This document shows positions 23,135 through 35,520 of a DNA stretch of 64,000 nucleotides, piece by piece. The stretch is taken from positions 62,001 to 126,000 of the forward strand of contig KQ964277.1 in NCBI GenBank assembly GCA_001566295.1, in the 5' to 3' direction. Position numbers and translations under genes: made by a program. Positions within the stretch are counted from its first letter, which is position 1. Every line of letters starts with the position of its first letter. A model generated the notes under the pieces. The model worked only from the letters and a program-made list of their open reading frames with translations, searched no databases and was not told the DNA's origin. Source of the DNA: Microdochium bolleyi (Eukaryota; Ascomycota; Sordariomycetes; Xylariales; Microdochiaceae).

Positions 23135-24284
23135 ATGACTGCCATGTATCTCAATCTAGAGCCCGTTCGTGAGTATCATCACTAGCTCTGGCCTACTCCG
23201 ACTAGCAATATTGAGCTAAAACGTTGCAGAACCCTGTACCAATGCACCAACACTTCCAGGCCAGCCAGCCATTGCTCTGAGCGACAGCCAAAAGGTCCTT
23301 GAGTTTGTGAGCCGCGATATCGTGCCCCGAGATCTCAACAGAATCGCGCTCAGACTTTGGTGGATGTCCCGATGGAACAAAGAGAATGTGTCGCCACTGC
23401 ACCGCCAACGGGTCAAGAATCGACAGATCATACTTACCGAGGAAGCCAAGCTGCACCTCGTCTGGGCCTACAAGATCATCTACATCAAACCTTTGCCACG
23501 ATATCTGCTTTCGAAGCCTTTTTGGGATACGTATCTCTGCCAGCCTTCCAACCAGCCCGCATGCGAAGCGTTCGCACAAGTCCGATCCGCAGCATTCGGT
23601 CTGATCCGGAGCTATGCCTACCTCGTCCACCACGAGTCTGACTTTAACATCGCCATCGACCTGCAACTCCTCCCACCCGACACAAAGTGGGACGACTTTG
23701 CGCGATATCTCTCCGCGATGCGGGCCATCGCGGACGAGCACTGCAGTCCTCGCTACGCCTACGGGGAGATCCGGTTGACAAGGCTCAACTTCTACGCGCC
23801 CATCCTGCTGCGGCGCCGCTACTACCATCGCACCGAGTACCACTACAGCGGCTACTTTGCCGCATTCTACGGCCCGTGCCTGTTCGTCATCGGTCTCTCC
23901 ACGGTCATCCTCACCGCCCTGCAGCTCACGGTGCAGGTCGACATCGAGGCCGCCGCGCGGAACGCGTCTGCTGATGATTCTAGTCCGGTCTCTGATCCAG
24001 AAAACGCCACGATCACTGCCGAGAACTCGCTTCTCAAGTCGTTTTGCCGATTTGTGGGGTACTCCAGTGTCGCCATCTCATCTGTTGCCGCTGTCTATTT
24101 GATGGTGCTCCTGCTCGCCAAGTTTGGCAGGGAGTGGCACTACGCGATACGCGAGCGGGTAAGACGGCGCGAGGAGGTGCTGCGGGAACGGGACCGGCTT
24201 CGCGCCAAGGGGAGCAGGATGACCTCCGACGCGGGCGATGTGAGCCGACTGCCCTTGTACCATGTCAAGTCTGCGATGGAATAA
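23135..24284 (+). CDS. Conserved fungal two-TM membrane protein, 362 aa
   Basis: Exon 1 is 23135..23168 and exon 2 is 23230..24284, joined by a GTGAGT donor and GTTGCAG acceptor in phase. The N-terminal half is soluble and rich in Trp, Tyr and basic residues, with a LHLVWAYKIIYIKPLP stretch leading to a cysteine-containing loop. A first transmembrane helix follows at about residues 220-245. Then comes a short Asn/Asp-rich loop with N-glycosylation-type sites, a second helix at about 275-295, and a highly basic tail (RERVRRREEVLRERDRLR). This layout and the N-terminal motif resemble a fungal family of unknown function (I believe DUF6601; recalled, not checked). Placement is probably an internal membrane with the basic tail facing the cytosol. 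No catalytic residues are evident. The short first exon is supported by phase and the ATG context. Confidence 0.75.
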
Positions 24285-24619
24285 GTGCAAGTAACCACAT
24301 TTGCGAGCTGCATATGGATATCCATCACGCATAAAACCAGGTCTCTTGTTGAGAGCTCTCTCAACCCTGTCTGGAAGATTAATCTATTGTCATATAAACG
24401 TACGACAGACAAAACACGAATACTTGAAACTCACCCTATTCTATTGAGCCTCCTGCTCCTCCTGCTCCGGCCGGAAATAGAGTCACCGTGAGCCTCACCA
24501 CGATCACGACCAACACCTCACAAATTTGCCGTGCTACTTCGAACCTTGCCCGTGAGCGAGACAATCTGATAACTGCGAGACTATGCCTCAAGCCAAACTC
24601 CTCTGTCATACCTCCGTCA
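24285..24619. other. Intergenic between convergent genes
   Basis: About 330 bases between a plus-strand and a minus-strand gene end. No gene seen; probably shared 3' regions. Confidence 0.5.
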
Positions 24620-26270
24620 CTATTCTTCGTCGTCTGAGATGGCGATCGGACCAGAATTCGTCACTACGAGTCCTCCAGCCTGGACATTGCGGAGAGACTC
24701 CCCAGCTTTATGACTCCTCGATTTTGGCAGTCCTGCGCCTGCCGCTGGCCGAGCCCCTGTCCCGTCATTCGCGCTCCGCCTGTGATCACTGCTGATACCA
24801 AATGATCCTTGAGCACCAAAAAGGTGAGGAGCCGCCGTTGAGTTCCAAAATGCCTGGGCGATGGCAGCCCGGGCAGAGAGCGTTTCCTCCATATAAGACT
24901 TTGAGCCGTGGGCAGAGCCCAGCCTCAGGCAAGGTCTCTTGTCGGCCGGATCGCCGAGGTGGCGATCCATAGCTGCGTCAGTCACTGCCAGAGGTGTCAC
25001 GTCAGCCGTGCCATACTTCCTCTCGTTTGGACCTCCAGCTGCAGCATACCTCTGATGGCGTATCTGCTATATATGTCCCTGATGTTGCGGACATTGTGTC
25101 CCCGGCCCTTAAAGTGGTTCAGAGCCCGGTCACGATCGAGCGGACTTGCTGTGAAGTATACTGTCATTTTGCCAAGTGCTCGCGAGCTGTTTGTCTGTCG
25201 AGACGCCCCTTCGATATCAGCTAGCCGCTTCTTGCAGGTCGCGAGACTGCATCGAAGGACGTAGAGCCCCTCGTGCTGGCCAAAACGGTGGATGCATTCG
25301 TCATCGTGCACATTGGCCATGGTGATGACATTCTTTGTCGTCTGGAGAAATGTCAGCAATGATGGGAGGGCACTACGGGTCTGTGAGAACTGACCAGACA
25401 CGGCTCGGGCATCGTGATTGAGACCTCCGGGCCTGCTGCGGGAGCATCCTTTGGTCTCTTTGCTGATAGAAGTCTACTGGAGCCTATGGAATCCTTCATC
25501 GTCGCCGCAGACCGCTTGGTGCCAACCTTCAAACTCTCGGGGGACGGCGCGCCTCTGTCGACGGGTGCATGTGCAGGTGCTGATTTGCCGCCGCTTTGCT
25601 GTGCCAGTCTATGCTTCCGCGATTCAGTCCGTAGTATTCGAATGTCGCCGTCCTTGCTTTCCTCCAACTGTGGCGCTCGGACAGGCACTGGTGTTGGACT
25701 TGAGTCGATCGTGGGGTTGTTGGTCAGGTCGCACACGATAATTGGCTCTGATGCCTTCGGCTGTGGCGACGTAGGGGCAACGAGTGCCTTGTCCTCGTGC
25801 TCACTCTCTGGAGCATCTTCTACTGTAGCCTGGTAGCGATGCACCCCAGACGACCGAACAGTGCTGCTCAGACAAACATCAGTGTTCCCATTCACGGCGC
25901 TCGCGGCATACTCGCTTCTGCCGAAGCCGTCGCAAATGCTCTCTACCCTCTCGACAGTGGTGTATATATCGGTTGTCGTCGGCCACGAGTCTATCTCCGC
26001 AGCCGCTTCAGACGCCAGGCTATCGATCTGTTCTCTCAGTAAAGCTGCGACCTGCTTCCTGCAGCTTTCCCTGCTGTCGTGGTACCGCCCTGTCTGTCTG
26101 CCGATGTACATGGCTGGGTTCGGCTCCGTCCTGGGGATGTTGCGGAGGCTGTCATCGTAGTGCTGCTTGAGCGGCAGGAAGTGTGTCTGGATGAGCTCTG
26201 ATTTGAGTGTTCGGAGCAGATTGAGCACTGAGAGCCCCAGACTGCCCTGCTTGGGCGTTGTGTCGGCCAT
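24620..26270 (-). CDS. Putative zinc-binding protein, 510 aa
   Basis: Three exons: 26270..25395, 25341..25050 and 24984..24620. All junctions are in phase; the second intron has a clear GCTGAC branch site. Residues 1-120 are helical with a Leu-rich start and a cysteine near residue 60. Residues 120-290 are Ser/Pro/Thr/Lys rich and likely disordered, with a basic KRSAATMKDS stretch. Residues about 293-380 form a compact domain beginning near VITMANVHDDECIHRFGQHE and running through a Cys-x-x-x-x-Cys pair and a terminal His pair (NHFKGRGH). That spacing of Cys and His resembles a zinc finger. The C-terminal 130 residues are again flexible and end in an acidic ISDDEE tail, which resembles a SUMO-interacting motif. 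The start at 26270 has good context (AAAAATGGCC); an ATG 14 codons upstream is possible. A nuclear role is likely but inferred. Confidence 0.65.
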
Positions 26271-27366
26271 TTTTGTGCTTTGGCTGGCTCTGCTTGAGGA
26301 TTTGCTTCGCAAAACGAGATGGATGGATCATCTTCGCCAGACGTGAAAACGAGTCGGGGTGTTCACGTCCATGTTTGCGCTGACTAAGGGATCGAAGATG
26401 CCGGCAAGTGTCCAGGGCAGACTCCTCTCTTTCTTTAGGAGCCTTGGTGTGGTTTCAGGTTACTTCGCGCAACCCAACACCCGTCCCGTGGCGCACATCG
26501 CCCAATGGGAATCTGACCCTCACCACCACCAGCTGCAATGGCCTGTGGCACACTACGCTGCCTTGAGTTGCTTCCTTGGCGCTGAGCCACAGTCAGACGT
26601 CCATATGCGCGTTGGATTATGGTTAGTGAGTGCAGCCAACGGGCCGTGGAAATGTCGTCCTTTGGTGTTGTGAACCAATGCGGGAGGGCGGCGCCTAGTC
26701 GCCCATGCAATAAGGGTCTTGGTCCGGTTGTATGCGGCCCAGAAACAACCGTGTTTCAGTCGAGGCCACTCCTTCTGCTATCCGGCACCGATGTGGTCTT
26801 GTTCGAGAGAAGCAGTGTCTATCAAAGGAGAGAGAGAAGACTGGAAGCCCCGCTGACATAAACAGTTAACAAGATGAGTACCGTCTTGATTTCTGTGTTC
26901 GCCCATTGTTCAAGGAGCTTGAAACGCGAGGCATCGACAGCCCACTGACCAACAACTTCCGCCTATAATGACAACGATGGGCGTAAGCAGACTGGGCCAA
27001 CGATATTGTCATCTCCAGGACACCAGTGGCGGACTGGGCTTCAACGCTGTCACGGTATCAGCGCAGATCCTACAAGAAGCTGCTCAAAGTACACATCCAC
27101 TGGGGTAAATTACCCTAGGGTACCTGAGGTAGGCGAGCACTGGGAGCCTGGTTGGTGGGCTTAGGACTTCGTCTGCATCGCAGAGGAGAGTAATGAAAAA
27201 CGAGTTTGGTTTCTAATCTCTTTTATCACCATTACGGCCTAGTTCAATCAGCCCACAAAACGAGGAAGGTCCGTATCTGTCAGGCTTGTCTACGCCGCCT
27301 CCTATGGTGCTTGCCTAGCCGCAACGATACAGACCGCGACAAAGACCACGCTGCCCTGTTGGGTCC
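26271..27366. other. Intergenic, no supported gene
   Basis: About 1.1 kb. It contains the promoter side of the 510-aa gene and the 3' side of the chitinase gene. A small palindromic stretch, ACCCTAGGGTACCTGAGGT, occurs at about 27111. Open frames are short and unconvincing. Confidence 0.5.
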
Positions 27367-30300
27367 CTACCACAGGTGAAGACCGTGCTCAATGGGGACT
27401 TCGTACTGCAAGCCTCGCAGACTCGACATGGGCAGAGTACCGAAGGGTACATCGACCTCCCTCTTGCTCTTGACCTTGCACGCGCCAATGACTTTGTCAA
27501 TCGCGTTGATCTTGCCTCCATCCTTGGCCCCGAGAGCTTTCAGGTCGTCGGCGCTCATGGCGCGGCGGGCACGCGCGGCCTTGCTCACCTTGGCAATGTC
27601 CATGAGCGCGAACGGCTCGAGGATGATGCCGAAGATGGCTAGCGGCGCATTTTTGGGGTCGTCGATGATCTCGTAGATGCCCAGCGCAACGTTGCCCACG
27701 GTGCCCGCCATGATGGCGATGCGGGCGACGTTGGCGAGCGCCGCGACAGAGCCCGCGATCTGGCCGATGACGGGCACAAAGAAGAAAATGGCCGTGAGGA
27801 AGCCGAGGATGATGGCCTTACGCTTGTCGGCGTCCCACTTGTCGACCGTGTCATCGATCTTCTGCATACTAGCCACGGCGTCCTCGACCATGGTCACAGG
27901 CAGGCTCACGGCGTCGACAACGTCGCGAGAGGACCCGTAGTACGTGCGGCTGCGCATCGATGCCGTCACGGACGACATGCTAGGTCCCAGCGTGTTGAGG
28001 TCCTTGCGCGCCTTCTCGACGGTGGTCTTGGGGTCCAGCACGTCGCTGCGCGTGTACCCTTGCGTGACGGGGAAGTTATAGTCATGGTTGTGGTGCCTGC
28101 AGTCCTTATCGCTTGGCGTGCACTCGTAGCGGTTGATGTTCTTCCACGTGATGTCCTCCTTGCTGATGCCCGTGTCCGTGTACAGGTCCACGTAGAACTG
28201 CGCCTCCTTGCCGGCCCGGAAGCTCCAGTAGACGCTAGCCTGGGCGTACCGCTCGAAGCCCCAGTCGGGCTCGAATTCGCTCCTCAGGGAGTAGTCCGGA
28301 GGGCACCCGCCCGTGATGTTGCGGTACTTGAACTCGACCTCGCACAGGTTACCGTCCGGCGTCTCGCACCCGGCCGAGTCCCAGCACTTGTAGTTCTCGT
28401 AGTACCGGCAGTGCACATCGCTGTTATCGGGGAAGGTGCTGTAGCACCACTCCTTACACGCGTAGCGCTCTGTTACCTCGCACTGGAAGTAGTCGTTGCC
28501 CTTGGTGAACATGAAGTGCTCGACAACGCTGTTGCCGCTCTTGACCACGGCGTCGGCGTACGTGTTGAACTTCTTTTGGTAGCCACCGTTCACGAGCGTG
28601 TCGTAGTTAGTCAGCGAGCTGGACAGCGTCTTCTGCAGCACCTCGAGGATGTACAGGTCTTTGCAGTAGTCGTCGGTGTTAGTCGGGATATCTTCGATTT
28701 TGCCGTAGTTAGCCTTGCACTCTGGCCTGGCACTAGGAGTCGGGCCTTCAGGTATGTCCTCTTCTGTGCCGGTGAGGTCTGCGTCGTTGAAGTCCTGCAG
28801 GTCGACAGCCCAGTCTATGGTGCCGCCGAGGTTCTTGCCCTGCCAGTGGCCCCGACGTCTGGATTTGGTTGTCTCAGTCATGTATGCCACCCATTCTGTG
28901 TCTGTTTGCTCGGAATCGTCAGTGTGCGTTCATCGGCTGTGATTATGGGCAGCAGGGTCTTCGTACCTTCGTAGACGAGCATATCAGAATCCGAGCTCTG
29001 GTCGTACCACGAGTTGACACTGCTGCCACCGTCAAGAATGATCTCGGCAATCTCCGCATTGGAGATGTAGCCAGCGGTTTCTGTGCATCGACCTTTCTTG
29101 GCGGGGGACGCGTTCTTGCCACCAAGGAAGAGACAGTCTGGACCTGTGCAACCGCTCTGGGCCATCTTGAAAGATCGTCCATAGCTCGACTCGCCCACAT
29201 AGATCATCGAGGCAGGTACGCCGGCTTTGGTGACTGTACTCAGAAACTTCAGGTCAGTATGCGTCATGACTGGGAAGCTTGGTGGAGACGACTTACCCAT
29301 GGCCAGGGATCTCTCGGTCTCCGTAATATTGACTGATGTTTGCGTTAGTGGGAGGTTGCCAACAGAGAAGTTGGTAGGAGACGCGTGCGACTAACCGTGG
29401 CTTCGAAGACAGTTGCCCGCAATGCAACCCTCGGAGGCCCATTCGCTGCCGACGTCCCATTGTCCTGCAAGTAACAATGGCTGTTAGAAGTGAAGTCATG
29501 ATGAAAGCTCGGCCATGTGAATGCTCACCGTGAAGATCGTATGTCATGTAGACAATGTAGTCAATGTGCTTGGCCATCTCCTTGATTGGGAAGTTCTTGA
29601 GATACCAGAACGAGGATGGCGCAGCAATTGAGATGGTCTTGCCATTTGGTCCTCGAGGCACGTTATCCTTCATGACTCCCAAGAACTTGGCGTAGTTCGC
29701 GCCGTCAGAAGGACTTCCCGCTGGTGTGCCCGGGATGTCGTCCGCCTATCGTATCACGCGCGCACTTTGTTAGGCCCACTGTCCCTTGCCAGAAGCTGAT
29801 GATTGTGCCGATCAAAAAGGACCGGAAGCTTGCTTACCCCTGGATACTCCCAGTCAAAGTCGACGCCGTCGAGGTTGTTCTTGTTAAGGAAGGACGCGAT
29901 ATTGGCCGCGAATGTCTTGCGGTTCGCCGGGCTCATGGCCTGGCGCAGGTTGTCGTATGATGGCTGCTCATTGCTGTAGGCCCAGCCGCCGAAGCTTATG
30001 ACCTTCTTCACGTCGCGGAGCGCCTTGAATTTATCCCACTGGTTGAAGTCGTCGACGATCTTGACGGTGAAGTCGTTCATGTTTATCTCGGCGAATGCCT
30101 AACACACGCACATCATCAGTCAATGAACACCATGCCAAGGTCCTGGAAAAAGGCAATTCATGATCATACCCAGTGCATGATCGTGTAGCCCTTGTTGACG
30201 TTGGAGTCAGACGCCCGCATGGTGAGGCAGGGACGGCGGAAGTTCCACGATTCGTAGTAACCAACTCGGCCATATTTTGCTGGAGCATTAGCGTTGTTCA

Positions 30301-31943
30301 CAATGTCCATGCCGCAGCTAGACACGCAGCCGTTCTGCGACTTGGAGGTTCCCGGGTTGCCTGAGTCGGCTTTGTTCTCGACGCAAAAGTCCTGGGTGAT
30401 GCCACACTGACCCCACTACAAGCAAGAATGTAGTTATTAGAGAGAGCTTCGTAGAGAAAGCTCGGACGAGTAAGGGAGAACTCACCACATTACAGCAGGC
30501 GTTTAGCGGGCATGGTAACGCATCCTTGAGGGGTGTGCCATCTGTCGGTCTGGTCGCCAGCGGTGCAGTCGGGCCGCAGACAGCGTTGGCCATAGGCGCC
30601 GGCATCGGTGGGTTGCCCTCGCTTAGGCAGATCTTTGTCCCCGCGTAGACGGTGCCGCAGCCGAGCCAGCCCCAAGTGCGGTCCTTGCCCGAGTTCCACT
30701 TCTCAATGTCGGTGACCTTGATGCCGAACTTGGCCGCCAGGACCGCGCAGGGCTCGTCCTTCTGGACCACGTACGAGCGGCACTCGCCGGGGGCCTCGGG
30801 CTCGGGTCGGATATCCGGCAAGCTGCCGGCCGAGCAGCATACGCGGCCACCCTGCTGAAGTGGGTTGCATGTGGTCGGATCCGGGTTGTACTTGTTGAAG
30901 TCGGCGAGGGAGATGCCGCACCGCTGGGCGATCTTGCTGCACGAGTCTCCGGCGTAGACGGCTTCGACTCGGCAGTCCGCACGGGGGTAAAGCTGAGCAG
31001 CTTCCGCGCGCTTCGAGGCGGCGCGGGTGAAGTTGGTGGTAGGAATGGTCGAATTGATAACGGGCAATGAGCTGTTCCCCAGAATGCTGGCTTCCATGAC
31101 TTGCACTTTGGCCAGCGGGGTGCTAGCAGCCGCGTCCATGACACACTTGGCCTTCGCCCAGGAGGCCAAAGCCTCCTGGACAAACTTGGTGCCTGTCCCT
31201 GCATCCGCGGCCAGTGCCAGGCCAAAGATCTCCTGCGAGTTTCGACCGTCTTGGCCTCCGCAGAGCTGTGCCACTGCCTTGCCGGGAATGCCGTTGGCGG
31301 TGATGTCCGCTATGACCTCGGCAATGGCTGCGGAGATTGTAGTCTTGCTGATCGATGGGCCGGCATATAGTCCTGCCACGGTACCATTGCCGTAGCCAAA
31401 GAGAATAGTGCGGTTGCAGGCCGCGCCTGCAGCCAGGTGAGCCTCGAGTGCTCCGACAGCCTGCAGCATGCCGTCTCGAGCCTTGATGTCCAGGGAAGCC
31501 GGTCCAGCTTGCCCGTAGGAGATTGTTGCATTAGACTTGGTGAACTTTCGCTGGCAGCTATCGATACCGGCCGGTTGTTCGCTGACTACTGCTCTATCCC
31601 CAGAGTTGATGGCAGCAGTGCACGCCCGGAGTCTAGAAGCAGGTGTCTCGTCGATGGGCGTGTAGATGGCTGTCTCGAAGAGAAGAGGCTGGTCGCAACG
31701 GGCAAGCCAGTCCATCGATGGGAAGACTGTCCACTCCTCAACAGAGCCCGCTTTGTCGCAGGAGACCGGACAAGAGTGCAGTTCCGTCCAGTATGTGCCT
31801 GGTGCGTCAATTGGTACAACCTCGCCTAGAGTGGCTACGGTGTTTCCATCGATGTCTTGGCCAGCGTGGACGAGCGGAAGCCAAGTCGATGCTAAGGCCC
31901 AGGCGGCAGCAGCTCTCATGGCTGCTGAACGCAGGGCAGGCAT
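27367..31943 (-). CDS. Killer-toxin-like subgroup C chitinase: LysM, ChtBD1, GH18, C-terminal hydrophobic domain
   Basis: There are eight exons: 31943..30486, 30415..30170, 30098..29838, 29745..29529, 29464..29396, 29332..29297, 29233..28967 and 28901..27367. All junctions are in phase and give 1362 aa. A signal peptide is followed by an N-terminal Cys-containing region (30-310), two LysM modules (about 324-370 and 388-441), a hevein-type chitin-binding motif (about 475-505) and a GH18 domain (about 535-890) with the active motif DGVDFDWE at 645-652. A C-terminal region of about 470 residues follows, containing a 50-residue hydrophobic block at about 1214-1263. This order matches filamentous-fungal subgroup C chitinases, which resemble the chitinase-bearing subunits of yeast killer toxins. 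It would be secreted, bind and cut chitin and could breach the wall of a target fungus. A dibasic KR at 311-312 precedes the LysM modules and another lies near 1327, so Kex2-type processing is possible. It is divergent from the secreted-protein gene at 33176. Confidence 0.93.
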
Positions 31944-33175
31944 TGCGGGTATTTGAAAGAGTGTATAAGCCAGAGAGTGGCGCTGAAAGAAAGCATCCGG
32001 CACAGTATGTTCACGATGTGGAAAGTGTTGGCTTCTGTCGTGTAGTGTAAACTAGGACTGCGTCGTCTTTATATTGTGAATTGTGAGGTGGTCGTGCAAA
32101 GCCTGCATCTCAGTACACAAGGGATTTCTTCCGCAGCGCAAAGCTGGTTTCATCTCACCAGAATCCATCCATAAGACGATTCGAGGATGCCATTAAGGAT
32201 TCTGCCCTAGCTTGCACAGGGCTCCGGCCGATTGTACCCAGAGAATCGCAAAAGTTTTTAATTGAGTGGGTCACTTACCATCGTCGTTGTCTGTGACACC
32301 AGCATGGGTTGTGAAAGAGGCGTGTTGGGCAATGAATCCGTCAACGTGGGATCCGATAGGAAAGAATTCCCGATGTGGAAGGCTGTCACACGACAGCCGC
32401 AACGTTACCAGTCGGTCTTTTAAGATTAAGGTTGTTCTCCTGCCGACAACCCTGGAGCCTAGGCCGGGCTTGCGACAAGGTATCCCAACTGCCAGAAGTG
32501 GTCAAATACAGAAATACAGCTGTTTAGAGCCACAGCCCCCAAAAATAGATCGCGGCCTCGACCCTCAAAGGATCATGCCCTTCGATAGAGTCGCAACGCG
32601 ACCCGTTACGGCACACGAATCTCCTGAAATCTCTCACATCCGGATGCCAATCTCGAGAATGCTATACCTCCGGGCCAATGACAGCCGATGTGTGAGATTG
32701 GCATGTTCTAGGCAGATGCGTTTCCGTGCCTGTCGAGGCGAAATTGACCACCCAAGGTATTCTGGGCGGTCAACCCTCGCCAGAGTAGGTATTCGCGACG
32801 TTGCATTGAAAGCAGTATCTAAATTGATTCCAAAATTTTCAGCATGGCGATGGTCTGGCTGGTGGAGCATTGCACCCTCGAGTTCGGTCTCAGGCATTTC
32901 GTACCATGCAAGAACTGCAACGTTGCTGATGGGAATTATGGACAAGCATGTTATCTTCTGAACATGGTCTGGCCGGTGGTGAGAGTCCTGCACTGTGTGA
33001 AGTGTAGTCTCAATAGTCTGTCAAGATGTCGAACGGACTTCCGCTTGCTATTAAAGAATACGCAACCACTCGGATATCCTTCCACTTCTCCCAGCCTTCA
33101 CAGGCATTGTCACTCGTTTCCTGTATTTCTCGCTTGTTGGGGCCTCTTGACCTCGTCCTCTCACTTCCTCCTACA
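31944..33175. promoter_or_regulatory. Shared divergent promoter region of chitinase and secreted partner
   Basis: This 1.2-kb stretch lies between two genes pointing away from each other and both encoding secreted proteins. A TATAAAG box at 32067-32073 on the minus strand sits about 125 bases before the chitinase start. A C/T-rich leader precedes the plus-strand ATG. A weak open frame at 32266-32961 (+) has no recognisable domain. Confidence 0.5.
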
Positions 33176-34476
33176 ATGCGAATCCCTTTCGCCGTGGCCG
33201 TCCTGGCCGTCTTGCCTTGCGTCGCCGCGTTTGCTGCCCGCGGCGCCGCTGAGCGGTAAGGGATCGAGCGAAAAACAACAGGAAGAGCTTGGCTAATCAC
33301 CGTTACGTATCCCCAGGGCAATGATATACAGCCTCTACGCGATGGAGGACATCTACGGCGACGATGAATCGAAATGGACGATTGCCAAGGGCTGTACGGG
33401 AACCCGAGATAACCTACTCAAGTCCTCTATCAAGGCGGGTGCTCCTTCCAAGAAGCGCTGTACCTTAGCCGAGCTGCTCAACCACATGTGGCATGAGACC
33501 GAGGGTCAGGCTTTGGTCGAACACAAGCAACCCTGGCGACCCGAGAGCGATCCAGGTCAGGACAAGAAGCCCTACGAGAAGGCGACGGACGAGGCCCCGG
33601 ATGAGGCTGCCAGGAAAAAGGTGGACAAGGTCATGAATGTCATCAACACGGGAGAGGGCGGTGTCGAGCGACTAACCAAGACTATCAATGCTGTGAAAGA
33701 TAACGGCTCCTTCATCAGAGATGTCCCTGTCAAAAATCCCGACGGTACCACTACTATGAAACCGATGTATCGGCCCAAGAAGAACTACACCGGCTTCCTC
33801 AATGTCGGAAATGTCATTTCTGGTGCCACGGATTACTACGCGACCATCGGCGCGCTCGGCGACAGGTTCAAGGCAGCGCAGAGCGAGCTCAGAGCGCTCG
33901 AGCTCAAGGACCTCGCCAACCCGCTCGCGCCCAGCAAGGACAGGTACCTTCCCAATGGCGTCAAGAATAACATGAACCGCTGGGAGGAAAAGTTCAGGGC
34001 CACCGTAGAATACGTCTACGAGCTCCGCATTGAAGACAAGGCCGGCTATATGGTAAGCGAGCGTGGGCTCAGGTATTTCTACAACAGAGACACGGGCAAC
34101 GCCGGGCCTGATGATAATACGCCAGGAAAGGACACAATCAAGGTAGGCGATTCCCACACGGCATCTGGTCGGAAATTCATATAATCTGATCAGGACTTAC
34201 ACGATATCGCAGACCAAGCCCCATGTCTTTCCCAACTCGCAGACCAGCGGGTACGTGGATATCCGTGCGTACCAGGAACCCGACCGGGCGGCGACCATTG
34301 CGAACTGGCAGGCGGACGGCTTCGCCAGCGAAACTGCGGCCGCGACCAAGTACGACGCCGCCGTGGACTCATACAACGCATCCAAGTCGGCAATAGAACA
34401 CAACGCCGCGATCGCCGCAATCAGGAGAACCCAGAGTGTGGCGACCCCGTCGTCGGTGGTAACCCCTACTTGCTGA
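33176..34476 (+). CDS. Secreted protein of unknown function, 389 aa, divergent from chitinase
   Basis: Three exons: 33176..33255, 33317..34142 and 34213..34476, in phase with GTAAGG/CCAG and GTAGGC/CGCAG splice sites. Exon 1 encodes a signal peptide (MRIPFAVAVLAVLPCVAAFA). The mature protein is about 365 residues, mostly helical, hydrophilic and poor in cysteine. It has a KWTIAKGCTG element near its start, a Lys/Asp-rich middle with repeated helical segments and an Ala-rich helical end (about 320-365). There is no transmembrane helix, enzyme signature, LysM or chitin-binding motif. The divergent arrangement with a killer-like chitinase suggests a partner: a cargo domain, a second toxin subunit or a self-protection factor. 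This is inference; killer toxins such as Kluyveromyces zymocin carry their toxic subunit on a separate gene. I do not recognise the family. Confidence 0.82.
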
Positions 34477-35520
34477 TAGGTCTTCTGTGTTTGACGGGTA
34501 CTTTCTTGGAGGGTCCCTTGACGCTTGCGAGTTGGCTTGTTCTAAATGTCGTCTATATCTACTTTTTCATGTACGTCTGGAACGTTGGCCATTGCGGTCG
34601 GGCTTTAGACAGATGGAACCCCCGCTCTTGTCCTCTGTTCCCATTATTTTTCAAGCAAGCTGTTTCCTCGGCGGACTAGTTGAGGAGTGTTACGCTACTG
34701 TTGCGATTGTAGGTAGCGTACTATTTATGCCTTCTAGTACGCCTGCAATGAAGCTCGGCCGGCTCACACTGGATGTACTGTAGCAGACTCGTAGCTGCCG
34801 AACATGCTTCCAAGCCGGGTCTCCCTCCCGGCCTGGTCGAGAAGATGGCCACCCGATAGTAACTGCTCAAGCCGGAATCGGATGTTTTCGTGGTGGCACT
34901 GATGATCAAGCCCCACGCTATCTTACGCTCCAAGATAGAAGACTGACTCGTTTTATCCGTTACTCCTCGCCTTCCTCCTCGTCCTCCTCCTCTTCCACAA
35001 GCAGCCTTCCCAGTAGCAAACACCTAGCTTGTGGGAAGACTTACCCCATTTCTCCGTAGGGAGATTATCCCAGTCGAGCGAACAGTTAGGCAATTACTAT
35101 CGCTTACTCGTAATGTCTTCGCAGCTATTACTTAAGCCGACAATAAAGAGCGCAGTAGTTCAATGCTCAATACCCAAGAGCAGCGCAAAGACTGCGAGTA
35201 ATATTAAGCTTGGCGCGTGCGGTTGCGAGGTATCGGTGAGATCTACCATTTTGCGAAGAAAAGCATTGTCTACGTGTTTCTGGGATGCTACAGACCTCCA
35301 AACCAATTCCTCTCCAGCCAACCGAAGGGAACATGTGTCATCCGATTATGCCTGAAGCCCAGTCATATCCTAGTCTCTGTTCGCGACACACGTACTCTCT
35401 TCATCCCAGAGACCTCCTTGCGGTCTTGCTGTTCTGGTCTCGTCTCATCCTTCCGACGACTTGTGGTACAACTTTGTCAATATGAATCCAGCTATGCGAG
35501 GGGCTTGTGCGGAGATTCCA
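34477..35520. other. Intergenic, no supported gene
   Basis: One kilobase between convergent units. No domain or tRNA recognised; frames are short. Confidence 0.5.

Noticed and set aside
24908..25264. Plus-strand open frame antisense to the 510-aa gene
   Set aside because: It overlaps supported exons and has no domain or start context.
28060..28974. 304-codon open frame antisense to the chitinase C-terminal exon
   Set aside because: Same reason: a shadow frame with repetitive Val/Leu/Asp content.
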